Assembly (NCBI GenBank): GCA_964604705.1
Contig: CAZSAP010000017.1
Span: 4,660 to 68,659 of the forward strand
Direction of reading: 5' to 3'
Length of the DNA stretch: 64,000 bases
Origin: JAAXVQ01 sp964604705
Lineage (GTDB): Bacteria > Oederibacteriota > JAAXVQ01
Positions 26,357 through 35,539 of this stretch are shown here, in pieces. The notes under the pieces are model-generated. The model saw only the letters and a program-made list of their open reading frames with translations. It was not told where the DNA came from and did no database searches. The position numbers and the translations under genes are program-made. Each line of letters opens with the position of its first letter. Position 1 is the first letter of the stretch.

Positions 26357-27178
26357 GTGTTGCGTCAGGTAGGCATCGTCCTTATCGGAATAGCGTTAAC
26401 CTCCAGCGCGTGTACCCCCACACCGGGAGTGCCCATACAGCCGACGGCTATGCCTACCGCTCAGGTTCCGTCCACCTTTTTAGGCTTGTACAACCAAGGG
26501 CGCGCATGCCTGCTAAAAAAACAATACCCTGAAGCCGTAAGCCTGCTCACCCAAGCTTTGAAACGGGCACCTCGGTCTGAACAACCGCTCGTACTTACGG
26601 ACCTAGGCTATTGTCATCTCCAAATGCTTCAATTCACCCAGGCCCTGGATGACTGCGAGCAGGCACTCGCGCTTGACCCTAAGTATCACTACGGTTACTA
26701 CTTGCGCTCCTCGGTGCATGCGCAAATGAATGCTTTTGATAAAGCAATTGACGATTTGGAGCACTGCTTGGTGCTCAAACCCGACGATGTCATGACGCTG
26801 AAGCTGTTGGGCTATGTCTATTATATGAAAAGCGATTTTGCCACGGCGTTAAGTGTGTTCGACGGCTTGGCTCAGCCGGGGGAAGACTGGGTCTATGTAC
26901 AGAATTTCCGAGCTAAAATTTTTAGAAAACTGGGGCGAGACGGGGATGCTTCGGTTGCATTGGAAAAGGTACTGGACGCAGATCCCACCTATGCCGATGC
27001 CTACTGTATGATGGGCTTGATCTGTGAAGATCACAAGGCTTACCAAGATGCCATTGACGCGTATGCGCTGTACCTTAAGTATGTGAACCCGCGCGACCCG
27101 GATAATGCCGAGTGGATCCACAACGCCAAGCAGCGTATGCGCAAACTGCGGTTTAAACTTATTTTCAATCTCAAATAA
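26357..27178 (+). CDS. TPR-repeat lipoprotein
   Basis: A 273-residue protein starting at GTG 26357, which has AAGGTGG at the right distance; a GTG four codons earlier lies inside that ribosome site. The signal peptide ends in a lipobox (LTSSAC). The rest is about six TPR units, for example YNQGRACLLKKQYPEAVSLLTQAL, LGYCHLQMLQFTQALDDCEQALAL and RSSVHAQMNAFDKAIDDLEHCLVL. TPR lipoproteins usually scaffold envelope complexes; the partner here is unknown. It is flanked by a promoter and a convergent hairpin. Confidence 0.82.
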   Translation: MLRQVGIVLIGIALTSSACTPTPGVPIQPTAMPTAQVPSTFLGLYNQGRACLLKKQYPEAVSLLTQALKRAPRSEQPLVLTDLGYCHLQMLQFTQALDDCEQALALDPKYHYGYYLRSSVHAQMNAFDKAIDDLEHCLVLKPDDVMTLKLLGYVYYMKSDFATALSVFDGLAQPGEDWVYVQNFRAKIFRKLGRDGDASVALEKVLDADPTYADAYCMMGLICEDHKAYQDAIDAYALYLKYVNPRDPDNAEWIHNAKQRMRKLRFKLIFNLK

Positions 27179-27179
27179 A

Positions 27180-27206
27180 GACACCTTGCGACAAGCTCAA
27201 GGTGTC
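27180..27206. terminator. convergent hairpin, possible terminator
   Basis: GACACCTTG/CAAGGTGTC stem between convergent genes ending at 27178 and 27228. There is no T-run directly after it on either strand, so termination is uncertain. Confidence 0.45.
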
Positions 27207-27227
27207 GCCTGCGTTTTCCGCGACCGC

Positions 27228-28055
27228 CTAAAATTCAAAGCTCAGGTTTAAAAACGGTCCGCCGTAGACAATGGCAAGCGAAAAGCTTTCGGGTTTGGGT
27301 TCGGGAAAATAAAGGTCTTCGTAGCGATACCCCAACGCCAGTTTCAACAGCGGCAACGGAGAATACGCCGCATAGCCTTCCCACCGGTAACGCAGTCCTT
27401 TGGCCTCTTCCCTCATCACATCGCCATAACCCGTCACTTCGGTCCGATTGTTCACCACGGGCGATCCCAAAATCTCCCCGCCCAAACTCAACCCCAGCGG
27501 CAATCCGACTTTTCCGCGAAGCACATACACCCAACCGGAGTATTGGATTTTATAATCTCCCCAGTTGCCGGGACGAAGCACGACCCCGTTTTGTTGAAAA
27601 TCACGAAAGTGCTTCACCGCGCTCACCTGTTGATACCCCACACCAAAATCCAGCTGCGTGCCCAATCCCTGTACAATATGATAATTTAATTGTGGTAGAA
27701 GCTGCGTGCCCTCGCCATCAAATTTGGTCAACGTTTCTTCGCTGTGCAAATACATCGTGTTTGGAAGAATGGTCAAACTACCGTAATCCAGTTCCGCTTG
27801 CAAACCCCAAGCCAGATCCTTGGCCACACTGAAGGAATAGAAGTTAGTGTCAAATTTCCCCCACACATGCCCCCGGGCACCAGGACCGGGTTGCTCGTCA
27901 AACTTAGAGGCCCCGGCCAACCAGGCATCGGCCTGCACGGTCCACCCGGTCGCCACATCCCACGGTGAGAGCGCCCAGCTCAAGCTGCTTCCGGTAAGTC
28001 CCAGAACCAAGCAGCATACGTACATACTTACCCGTCTTATCCGATACCGCAACAT
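27228..28055 (-). CDS. predicted outer-membrane beta-barrel protein
   Basis: A 275-residue exported protein; signal peptide around YVCCLVLGLTGSSLSWA. The mature part alternates short strands rich in Tyr, Gly and Leu (KFDTNFYSFSVAKDLAWGLQAELDYGSLT, YAAYSPLPLLKLALGYRYEDLYF) and ends in FEF, as barrels do. I recognise no specific family. It lies 42 bases after another barrel-like gene on the same strand, so the two are probably cotranscribed. Confidence 0.65.
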   Translation of the reverse strand: MLRYRIRRVSMYVCCLVLGLTGSSLSWALSPWDVATGWTVQADAWLAGASKFDEQPGPGARGHVWGKFDTNFYSFSVAKDLAWGLQAELDYGSLTILPNTMYLHSEETLTKFDGEGTQLLPQLNYHIVQGLGTQLDFGVGYQQVSAVKHFRDFQQNGVVLRPGNWGDYKIQYSGWVYVLRGKVGLPLGLSLGGEILGSPVVNNRTEVTGYGDVMREEAKGLRYRWEGYAAYSPLPLLKLALGYRYEDLYFPEPKPESFSLAIVYGGPFLNLSFEF

Positions 28056-28097
28056 AGTAGAGCTCCTTTTCGGACGGACACGGCCGTCGCAGAGGGT

Positions 28098-28769
28098 TTA
28101 AAACGCAATGCCCAAGAATAATTTCCAAGCCACATCGCTAACGGCAAAATCATAATACTGGCCACGCACCCGATAGCCATGATCATAATAATCGTAACTC
28201 GTGCCGTTGTAGGTCATGTAGGTGGAGGTGATATCCGCGCCAAAATAAAAGACCCGCCCGATAAAAAAGCGCGCTCCGATCCCGCCGTCCACACCGTACC
28301 CCGAGGAACCGATATTGCGATAGTAGTCATGATAATAGGTACCGCCAACCAAACCAATATGCAGGTAAGGATCCACCACACGATTTTTCAGAATGTGAAA
28401 CACACCGCCGATGCCGTACTGGGGTCCGAACAAACCCCAGGTGCGCGTTAACTCATCCGTGCTGCGGTCGGTGGCTTCCCGATGATGACCCTTGAAATCC
28501 GAATGCAGGTTGAGGCCGAAGAAACGGCTGGGGGAGACTTCATAATTGATGAACAGCGAATGCAGCCTTCCGGTTTCATTGTACCCCGGCCCTTCCAACG
28601 TAGAGTAAGCAAAGCCACCCACCGGAGCTCCGCCGATTTCAAGGTAATGATGTATGTTACGCCCGCGCGGGCGATACCCATCGTCGTCATACTCGCCCCA
28701 GGCGGTTGTGCTTCCAACCAACACCCACATACATACAAGCGCCGCCAAGCTATGTTTCCAGGTACGCAT
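28098..28769 (-). CDS. predicted small outer-membrane barrel
   Basis: A 223-residue exported protein with signal peptide (LAALVCMWVLVGSTTAWG). The mature region is Tyr/Gly/His-rich with an acidic start (EYDDDGYRPRGR) and ends LFLGIAF, a barrel-type terminus. Strands such as GPQYGIGGVFHILKN, VVDPYLHIGLVGGTYYH and VDGGIGARFFIGRVFYFGADI resemble the eight-strand OmpA/OmpW-like fold, but I cannot assign a family. The ribosome site is GGAGGC. First of a two-gene unit with the barrel gene downstream. Confidence 0.65.
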   Translation of the reverse strand: MRTWKHSLAALVCMWVLVGSTTAWGEYDDDGYRPRGRNIHHYLEIGGAPVGGFAYSTLEGPGYNETGRLHSLFINYEVSPSRFFGLNLHSDFKGHHREATDRSTDELTRTWGLFGPQYGIGGVFHILKNRVVDPYLHIGLVGGTYYHDYYRNIGSSGYGVDGGIGARFFIGRVFYFGADITSTYMTYNGTSYDYYDHGYRVRGQYYDFAVSDVAWKLFLGIAF

Positions 28770-28876
28770 ACCAACGCCTCCTTAATCCAGGATACTGAAA
28801 TTGTAACAGCCGTACCTACCCCGGGTCAAGCTGGAGGAGGCGCTCTTCAACACTACTTAAAAACAATTATTTCTTG

Positions 28877-28895
28877 CGCTTGAAAAGCGTGGAGC
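28877..28895. repeat. left copy of a 19-bp direct repeat flanking the islet
   Basis: Identical over 19 bases to 32768-32786. On the minus strand it reads as the last codons of the glycosyltransferase gene at 32758 (SSTLFKRKK then TAA), with synonymous changes in the final lysine/arginine codons and a different stop. A gene-end remnant, attachment-site-like. Confidence 0.8.
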
Positions 28896-28977
28896 TTATG
28901 TATAAGCTTCGTCTTTTACTGTAGTTTCTCCGATTTAAATCTGACATAAAATTCAAACACGTTTATCCTAAACAGCA

Positions 28978-31900
28978 TCACTTCTTATCCTGTACTTCAA
29001 CATTAAGTTCATTTAAAAGGAACGTATACTTATCCATAGCTTTATTGACAACTGTATCTACATTTCCGCCCTGATGTCCTATATCATCATACACAGCAAG
29101 GAAAACCTTATTCCGCCAAATAGGGTCTTGCATTTTAGCCACCATTTTGAAAGAATGCATAAGGGCAACAGTAACATCCTCCTTGCCCACGGTAAACAAG
29201 ATGTCAGGATACGTTTTGTACCCTTTGACATTGTGATACGGAGAATATCGAAGCAAATATTTAAATTCATCTTCATTCTCAGAGGTTCCGTATTCGTCCT
29301 TCCAGATGTCCGCATAGTTGAATCGCTGATACCGTAGCATGTCAAGTAACGCGCTTTCACAAACCACGACTTTAAATAACTCAGGGCGTTGCATCATGGC
29401 TGCCGCAACCGTCAACCCACCATTGCTCCCCCCGAGCGCAGCTAAACGGGTTGGATTCGTATAATGATTGGCGATCAGCCATTCAGCCGCACCAATATAA
29501 TCGTCTATGGTATTTTGTTTCTTCTCTTTCATGCCTGCCTGATGCCATTTTTCCCCATATTCACCACCGCCGCGGAGATTGGGGTAAGCGAACACCACAC
29601 CTTGTTTCATTAAATGATAACTATAGCCGTTGAACCCCGGTGTCTGCGGATGGTTAAACCCACCATAACCTTCTAAGATCACTGGATGCGTTCCATTTTC
29701 AATCAGATTTTTTCTTTGCACTAAAAACATTGAAATCGGGGTATTGTCTTTGGAACGATACCAAACCTGTTTAACTTCCAGATCAGAAAAATCACAAAAC
29801 CGCGCACTACTATCTTCTTTGATCAAGGTCAGCTTGTTTGCTTTAAAATCATACGTATAGGTGGCTGGAGGATGTAAAAACGACACATAGTCAATATAGA
29901 CAGGACCTTTTAGCCAATACCCATAAACTGAGGCCGTCCCCATGCCGGGCAAGGGGATCTCCCTTATAAACTTACCGTTAAAATCATATATTTTTATTTG
30001 GGTACACGCGTGTTTAAGATAAACGGCATAAACATGCTGATCTGCAAAAATCACACGTTGCAAAACAGATTCTTGCTCAGGCAGAAATAGTTTCCAATAA
30101 GCCTTTGCCGGATGGTTAACCTCTGTAATAAATACCTGTCCATTCGGTGCCTGGGAATTGGTTTGAATGAAAAGCTTATCTTTATAGATATCACCATAAT
30201 AATAAGCCTCCAGTCCTTTGACGACTGGCATCACTGGACCTTCTGGGTTCAAAGTTTGCACGAACAATTCATTTTTACCGCCATTTTGTCCACGGTATAG
30301 CATTAAATAATTTTTGTCTTCCGATAAAACAACACCATGGATATAATCTTTGTGCGTACGATCATAAAAAACCTTACGATCCTCGCCAGAAGTTCCCAAG
30401 CGGTGATGATAGACACTGATCCAGAAATCTTTATCCTCCGTAGTTTGACCAACATTTTTCGACCCATTCGTACAATAATAAAATCCCTTACTGTCGCCAT
30501 CCCAATCACACATGGCTTGCCACGAACCCATTAATTGGTCAGATAGCAACGCCTTCGTTTTGACATCTATAATCCGAATGACACCATCATGATCTCCTCC
30601 GATCGTCTCCACATACGCCATATAACGACCATCGGGAGATGCGTAACCATTATCGATATAGTGATTATTTTTCCATAGGTTTGGATTAACTAATATTTCT
30701 TCAGGTGCCGAGCTACTAGCTCGGGTACAATACACCTTATATGTTTCGCCAACATTTTTTCGCCAATAAAACACCCTTTTGCTCTGAAGAAGTTCCAATC
30801 TTACACTTTCTTCATTTCGACCTGGGTTTTGAAACTGTTGTGTCAGCCATCGTCTTTCTTTTAAATTATCTAAAAATTCCCTGGATGCACAATTTTGTTT
30901 ATCTACCCATTTTTGCAATTCCTCGGATTGACTATCTTCCATCCACAAATATTTATCTTTTATTTTCACCCCATGGAGCATATAGCTGGTGGCCGTTGTT
31001 GGGGAACATTCCGAATTTTGCGTAGCGCCTCCATCCACGATGACCCACTGGGCTTTAGCGATAATATTTGCCCGCGCCTTTCCACCTTTGTTGTACTTGC
31101 TGTTTCCAGCATCAAACATAACACCCGCTTTGAGTTTTTGTTTGTTCCAGCCGATGAGCAAGTCATCATAGTTCTCCACAGACAACCCAGCCTCTTTAAA
31201 CATGAAGGTAGCCTGGGTCAACCCGGCAATATTCCAGTGCCCGATAGGTTGATTAAACGATGCGGCTTTATAAAACATGGATGACATATTCACCACTTGG
31301 TGTGTGTCCCACTGACTGATATTTCGATTGAATGAGACTGCCTTGGCAAACATTTTCACCATACTTTTCACACGACCCGTATTCCAATGCCCAATAGGGC
31401 GATCGAAGGATACTGCTCCATAAAACAGAGCTTCCATATCTTCCACATGGCCAGTGTCCCATTGGTCCATTCCTTTGCCCCATAAAAACAGACTTTGCAG
31501 CAACTCTAAAATCTTGGCCGTTCTCCTGGCATCGCTTCTGCTGTAGCCTCCATTAAATACCAGAGCATCACAAAACATCGATTGCATGGCGGTAACCTTG
31601 CGGGTATCCCATCTGCCCAAATCTTGATTGAAGTAAAATGCTTTCCGGAACATAAACGCCATATCCGTTACATGGCTGGTATCCCACCGACCGATTCCAC
31701 GATCCAATAAAATCATCCTGCGAAACACACCCAGTATTCTTGCTAATGTACCAACGCTATATCCATTATCTTGCCCCGAATTAAATAGCGTAGCCTCATT
31801 GAACATGGAGCGCATAGTCACCACTTTACGCGTATTCCATTTTCCCAAGTCCCCGTTGAAGGACGCGGCCTTATAAAACATAAAGGACATGTCGCGTACG

Positions 31901-32559
31901 TTGCCGGTCTCCCAATGCTCGATGCCACCGCCACCCTTAAATAATTTTGCGCCACTGAACATCCCGTGCATATTGGTTACACTGCTTACGTCCCAACGCT
32001 TTTTACCCAAGGTGGTTAGGGCTGATGCGTCCCGGAAGGTGTTGTTCATGTCCGTTACCCCACTCAAATCAGGCGCATCACTTGCTTTAATCACTACGTT
32101 GGCGGCTCCATCAAAGGCGTTTGCCATGCTGCTCCAATGCAGTCTCCCCCACTGGTCGACCGAGAGTATCTTTTCCTTGTCTCCGCTGGTAATAAAAAAA
32201 ATTCTAGGAAAACGTCCCCGAATCCGTATGGTGTAAATACCTGCTTTACCAAAGTCATGGGTCACATTGCCCGTGATGCCGAGTTGCTCAAATGTTCCGT
32301 CATTGTTCCAATCCACATCGTATACATACCCACTGCCCACAGTAGGGATGGTAATGGACGTTGGGCTCGAAGTCCCTTTATTGTCGGTTTTCCAGGTGGT
32401 AATAAAATAATCCGAGGTGGCTGCCCATGTGACTGGACACAAACAAAATAGGACACTTACGCATATGAAACTCATACGCAATAATGCCGTAGTATAATTT
32501 AGGAATGTTCGGTTCACGGTAAACGCCCTTTTTCTGCTTTCCCTGGCTGCTATCTTCAC
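28978..32559 (-). CDS. BspA-type repeat / prolyl oligopeptidase (S9) fusion
   Basis: A 1193-residue secreted protein. After a signal sequence (CVSVLFCLCPVTWA) and a short beta domain, residues about 150-480 hold roughly nine BspA/DUF285-type units (WDTSHVTDMAFMFRKAFYFN style). The rest, from about residue 520, is a complete S9 prolyl oligopeptidase: beta-propeller, then the hydrolase with GGSNGG around the catalytic Ser and DIGHQGG with the catalytic His. The usual catalytic Asp motif DDRV reads EDVTV, so Asp is shifted or lost. The start is taken as GTG; a later ATG is possible. It is AT-richer than its neighbours, suggesting transfer. Fusion of these two domains is unusual. Confidence 0.8.
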   Translation of the reverse strand: MKIAARESRKRAFTVNRTFLNYTTALLRMSFICVSVLFCLCPVTWAATSDYFITTWKTDNKGTSSPTSITIPTVGSGYVYDVDWNNDGTFEQLGITGNVTHDFGKAGIYTIRIRGRFPRIFFITSGDKEKILSVDQWGRLHWSSMANAFDGAANVVIKASDAPDLSGVTDMNNTFRDASALTTLGKKRWDVSSVTNMHGMFSGAKLFKGGGGIEHWETGNVRDMSFMFYKAASFNGDLGKWNTRKVVTMRSMFNEATLFNSGQDNGYSVGTLARILGVFRRMILLDRGIGRWDTSHVTDMAFMFRKAFYFNQDLGRWDTRKVTAMQSMFCDALVFNGGYSRSDARRTAKILELLQSLFLWGKGMDQWDTGHVEDMEALFYGAVSFDRPIGHWNTGRVKSMVKMFAKAVSFNRNISQWDTHQVVNMSSMFYKAASFNQPIGHWNIAGLTQATFMFKEAGLSVENYDDLLIGWNKQKLKAGVMFDAGNSKYNKGGKARANIIAKAQWVIVDGGATQNSECSPTTATSYMLHGVKIKDKYLWMEDSQSEELQKWVDKQNCASREFLDNLKERRWLTQQFQNPGRNEESVRLELLQSKRVFYWRKNVGETYKVYCTRASSSAPEEILVNPNLWKNNHYIDNGYASPDGRYMAYVETIGGDHDGVIRIIDVKTKALLSDQLMGSWQAMCDWDGDSKGFYYCTNGSKNVGQTTEDKDFWISVYHHRLGTSGEDRKVFYDRTHKDYIHGVVLSEDKNYLMLYRGQNGGKNELFVQTLNPEGPVMPVVKGLEAYYYGDIYKDKLFIQTNSQAPNGQVFITEVNHPAKAYWKLFLPEQESVLQRVIFADQHVYAVYLKHACTQIKIYDFNGKFIREIPLPGMGTASVYGYWLKGPVYIDYVSFLHPPATYTYDFKANKLTLIKEDSSARFCDFSDLEVKQVWYRSKDNTPISMFLVQRKNLIENGTHPVILEGYGGFNHPQTPGFNGYSYHLMKQGVVFAYPNLRGGGEYGEKWHQAGMKEKKQNTIDDYIGAAEWLIANHYTNPTRLAALGGSNGGLTVAAAMMQRPELFKVVVCESALLDMLRYQRFNYADIWKDEYGTSENEDEFKYLLRYSPYHNVKGYKTYPDILFTVGKEDVTVALMHSFKMVAKMQDPIWRNKVFLAVYDDIGHQGGNVDTVVNKAMDKYTFLLNELNVEVQDKK

Positions 32560-32732
32560 TTCACTATTGCAGCTCTTGAGGTAGTTAGACCTGATATTTA
32601 AATTTTTCTCTCATTAATATCCGCTAAACTAAACTTGAAAACGTCACAAGACAATGATTCCCATAATTTATATTTAAACAGATACCAGAAATAACCATAA
32701 AAGGACACTTCAGTAGGCAGCATTGAGCCCTG

Positions 32733-32751
32733 CAGAGATCCATGATCTCTG
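32733..32751. other. hairpin at the right edge of the islet
   Basis: CAGAGATC, 3-base loop, GATCTCTG, 7 bases past the glycosyltransferase stop. No T-run. It is an islet-edge palindrome or a weak terminator. Confidence 0.45.
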
Positions 32752-32757
32752 GGTGCA

Positions 32758-33579
32758 CTATTTTTTTCGCTTGAAAAGCGTGGAGCCCACCGGCAGGGTC
32801 TCGCCCTTTTGGCGATAGGCGTCCCAGGCTTTGAGTTCGGAGGCAAAGATATACGCAGCGGAAAACACATGAAACAAAAATCCCGGCAGGCCGTCGAGGA
32901 TGCCGCGTTTGTTGAGGTAGGACTTGGTGAAGCGGTGCACCGGCTTGAGGACAAGGTCGTACCCCGTGGGCTTGCGCCCCTGAGCCACAATGCGTTCGGC
33001 CTCGGCCGTGGTGTACCGGTCGAATTTTTCAAAGTAGTGTTCCAGGTTGCGGTACGAGTAGTGCAGAATGTCGCCCTGCACCCGCCCCACCGGTCCCTGC
33101 ACTTTCACGCCGCGATGAATCCCGACTTCGGGGTAGCCGCCCAGCGCACGCTTGAAAAACCGCAGATGCAGATCCGGATACAACCCGCCGTGACGGAGCC
33201 ATTGTCCAAAATGAAAGTTTTTAATCGGCACCCAATACCCGGCCAACGCGTGGGGGTCTTGGGAGAGTCGGGTCAGTTCCTGCGCGAGCTCAGGCGTGGC
33301 CCGTTCGTCGGCATCCAGGATAAAAACCCAGTCACCGGTAAGTTGGGAGAGCCCGTACACCCGCGCCGGTTCCGGGTAGCCGTAATGCTCGCGAAAATAG
33401 CGCAGCTTCGCGCCGGCTTTTTTGGCCAGTGCTACGGTGTTGTCCGTGCTCTCGTTGTCCACAACCACGATCTCGTCGGCAAACCCGAGTGTGGCCAGAC
33501 AGGCTTCGATGTTGTGGGCTTCATTGTAGGTATGCACCACCGCGGAGATGCGGGGGCGTGAGGTGCGGGCGGAGGTCAT
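32758..33579 (-). CDS. glycosyltransferase family 2 (WaaE/KdtX-like)
   Basis: A 273-residue GT-A enzyme: ISAVVHTYNEAHNIEACLATL opening, EIVVVDNESTDNTVALA nucleotide site, and the metal-binding ILDADERAT. The later RHGGLYPDLHLRFFKR and HYSYRNLEHYFEKFDRYT segments are typical of LPS core beta-1,4-glucosyltransferases of the WaaE/KdtX group. Its ATG overlaps the preceding glycosyltransferase stop by 4 bases. Its last ten codons form one copy of the direct repeat flanking the islet, so the gene end may be a restored attachment site. Confidence 0.85.
   Translation of the reverse strand: MTSARTSRPRISAVVHTYNEAHNIEACLATLGFADEIVVVDNESTDNTVALAKKAGAKLRYFREHYGYPEPARVYGLSQLTGDWVFILDADERATPELAQELTRLSQDPHALAGYWVPIKNFHFGQWLRHGGLYPDLHLRFFKRALGGYPEVGIHRGVKVQGPVGRVQGDILHYSYRNLEHYFEKFDRYTTAEAERIVAQGRKPTGYDLVLKPVHRFTKSYLNKRGILDGLPGFLFHVFSAAYIFASELKAWDAYRQKGETLPVGSTLFKRKK
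32768..32786. repeat. right copy of the 19-bp direct repeat, inside the glycosyltransferase gene end
   Basis: Same 19 bases as 28877-28895, containing the small palindrome CGCTT-gaa-AAGCG. Located in codons for GSTLFKR of the intact gene. Confidence 0.8.
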
Positions 33580-34349
33580 GCTTTCTTGGCCACGCGTTCG
33601 TAAAGCGCTTCGTATTCGTTGAGCATACGCTTTTTGTCAAACATCTTACGTACGGCCAGGCGTCCGCTCTCGCCGATTTGCATGCGGCGCATGGGATCGG
33701 CCAGGAGAAAGTTCACGGCCGCGGCAATCGCGTCGGGGTTTTGCGGCGGAACCAACAGCCCGGTCTCGCCGTGCTTGATGAGCTCCGGAACACCGCCGGC
33801 ATTGGTGGCCACCACCGGTATGCCGCGGGCCATGGCCTCGATGACAATCAGGCCAAACGGCTCACAATCGCTGGGCAACACAAAAATATCCACGGCCGAA
33901 AGAAAGCGCCCCACATCCTGTTGGAACCCTGTGAAGTCAAGCGCGTGGAGCATACGCAGGAACTGCCCACGCACCCAAATTGAGATCGAAAAGGAAAAAT
34001 CCGGAGAGTAGGCTTTCCCGCCCAGCAGAAAATGCACGGTGGGATTTTTGGCGCGCACCATTTCGCAGGCTGAGAGGTAATATGTAAATCCCTTGTTGGG
34101 GCGCCAGACACCGGTGCTGCCCACCACGGGAATATCCTGGGCCAGGCTGAGTTCCTCGCGCAGCGTGGAGGGATACTCACGGTCCACTTCCACATTGGTG
34201 GCACATAAAATTTTCTGGAGTTTTTCTTCCGGCAACTGATACTCGCGCGCCAAGGAACGCACGTATTCCGAGATGCAGACAAAGGTATTCGTATAGGGTG
34301 CCAGGCTCCGCATGCAGCGGGCCACATAGCCCTTGCGTCCGGTGCTCAT
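33576..34349 (-). CDS. glycosyltransferase family 4, C-terminal half of a split gene
   Basis: A 257-residue open frame starting at ATG 34349 (MSTGRKGYV), which overlaps the stop of the preceding frame as ATGA. It contains the second part of a GT-B enzyme: NTFVCISEYVRSLAREY, PVVGSTGVWRPNKGFTYYLSA, and the donor-site run FVLPSDCEPFGLIVIEAMARGIPVVATNAGGVPELI. The first half is the adjacent 130-residue frame. Together they would make one enzyme of normal length (about 385 residues). Either a one-base loss split the gene or the two halves are made separately and associate. Likely an LPS core glycosyltransferase. Confidence 0.75.
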   Translation of the reverse strand: MSTGRKGYVARCMRSLAPYTNTFVCISEYVRSLAREYQLPEEKLQKILCATNVEVDREYPSTLREELSLAQDIPVVGSTGVWRPNKGFTYYLSACEMVRAKNPTVHFLLGGKAYSPDFSFSISIWVRGQFLRMLHALDFTGFQQDVGRFLSAVDIFVLPSDCEPFGLIVIEAMARGIPVVATNAGGVPELIKHGETGLLVPPQNPDAIAAAVNFLLADPMRRMQIGESGRLAVRKMFDKKRMLNEYEALYERVAKKA

Positions 34350-34738
34350 GGCGCCACCACCCATACCATGGGCACCTTGGCCCATTTGGCAGCATAGGCG
34401 GCCAACTTGGCCTCCTGCAAACCACTCACATGGACCACACGAATGTTAAGGGTCTTAAGCAAACGGTAGGTTTTCAAAATCGCCGGCACCGAAACCGCAA
34501 GGTAGCGCCGTTTGCCTTTTCCGAACGGAATGATTGTGGGGGTCAAGGCCCGCTTGCGCAGTTCTTCGGCAAACGCACCGTCTTCACAGCACAGGACATG
34601 CGGTATAAAACGCGTGCGGTCCAAGCCCTCCAGGATCGTGAGCAAATGGACCTGCCCGCCGCCAATCGTGCCGTGATAGTTCACGAACAAGATCGGAATG
34701 GGCGTGGACGTTGTCTGAGTTGTCGGCATTGGTTCCAT
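34346..34738 (-). CDS. glycosyltransferase family 4, N-terminal half of a split gene
   Basis: A 130-residue frame with the GT-B acceptor domain start (PILFVNYHGTIGGGQVHLLTILEGL) and the middle strand IRVVHVSGLQEAKLAAYAAKWAKVPMVWV, stopping at TGA exactly where an intact enzyme would continue. ATG 34738 has a clear AAAGGAG site. Inserting one base before the TGA joins it in frame with the next gene. Expression is probably maintained, as both ends look intact, but whether the product works is unknown. Confidence 0.7.
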   Translation of the reverse strand: MEPMPTTQTTSTPIPILFVNYHGTIGGGQVHLLTILEGLDRTRFIPHVLCCEDGAFAEELRKRALTPTIIPFGKGKRRYLAVSVPAILKTYRLLKTLNIRVVHVSGLQEAKLAAYAAKWAKVPMVWVVAP

Positions 34739-34748
34739 TCGAACTCCT

Positions 34749-35522
34749 TTAACCGGCGCGCTGGATCTGATTGAGTTCCCACAACTTGGCATGCTTGATC
34801 AGTGTGTTCAAGGCCGAAAGCGCACAAAGGGCAAACCCCTGAAACCCATCCCGCCACCCGGCTTTTATGACATACATTTTAAAAAAAGTCCAGCCCGGAT
34901 CCAAGCCCAAGCGGACCCAGGAGGTGCGCTTGCCCCGCTCGGCCCGATCTTGCGCAGCTAAGCTGGTGTACCGGTTCATCCTCTGCAAATACTCGCTGCA
35001 GGTGGCATACGAGTAATGGTCCAACGCGCCGCTCAGGTGTCCCACCGTCCCTTGCACCTGCAAGGCTTCATGCACATGTTTGAGGGTAAACGCCCCGCGC
35101 CCGGCGCGGAACAAGCGTAATTGCCAATCCGGGCTCCATCCGCAATGGCGAATCTCCCGACCTAAAAAATAATTGCGCCGCGAGACCCAGTACCCGTCCA
35201 GGGCGCCGGATGCACTCACGGTACGGGCGATTGCGGCGGCCAACTCCGGACTCACACACTCGTCGGAATCGATCGAGAGCACCCACCCGGACTTCACGCC
35301 TTGGATCAAGCGGTTCTTGGTTTGGGCATATCCTTCCCAGGCAACGGTTTGCACCTTCGCCCCGGCCCGCTTGGCCCATTCGGCCGTACGGTCCGCGGAG
35401 TCATTAACGCCCACGATCACCTGGGCGCAAAAACCCAGGGCCTTAACGCAGGCTTCAATCGTCCCTTCGGCGTTGCGCGCTATGATGACTGCGGTTATGT
35501 TCAGCTTCGGCTGTGCCTTCAT
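34749..35522 (-). CDS. glycosyltransferase family 2
   Basis: A 257-residue GT-A enzyme: NITAVIIARNAEGTIEACVKAL, VIVGVNDSADRTAEWAKRAG, and the metal motif SIDSDECVSPEL, then REIRHCGWSPDWQLRLFRAG as in LPS core transferases of the WaaE type. It is a paralogue of the 32758 gene. ATG 35522 follows a weak AGGTGAG site; a GTG two codons earlier is an alternative. Element B begins 17 bases upstream of the start, so the leader of this gene is unusually structured. Confidence 0.84.
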   Translation of the reverse strand: MKAQPKLNITAVIIARNAEGTIEACVKALGFCAQVIVGVNDSADRTAEWAKRAGAKVQTVAWEGYAQTKNRLIQGVKSGWVLSIDSDECVSPELAAAIARTVSASGALDGYWVSRRNYFLGREIRHCGWSPDWQLRLFRAGRGAFTLKHVHEALQVQGTVGHLSGALDHYSYATCSEYLQRMNRYTSLAAQDRAERGKRTSWVRLGLDPGWTFFKMYVIKAGWRDGFQGFALCALSALNTLIKHAKLWELNQIQRAG

Positions 35523-35539
35523 GCTCACCTGTTATCTAC

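Noticed and set aside
32598..33032. A 144-residue frame overlapping the glycosyltransferase gene end
   Set aside because: It is the wrong frame of the glycosyltransferase for most of its length and then runs into non-coding DNA.
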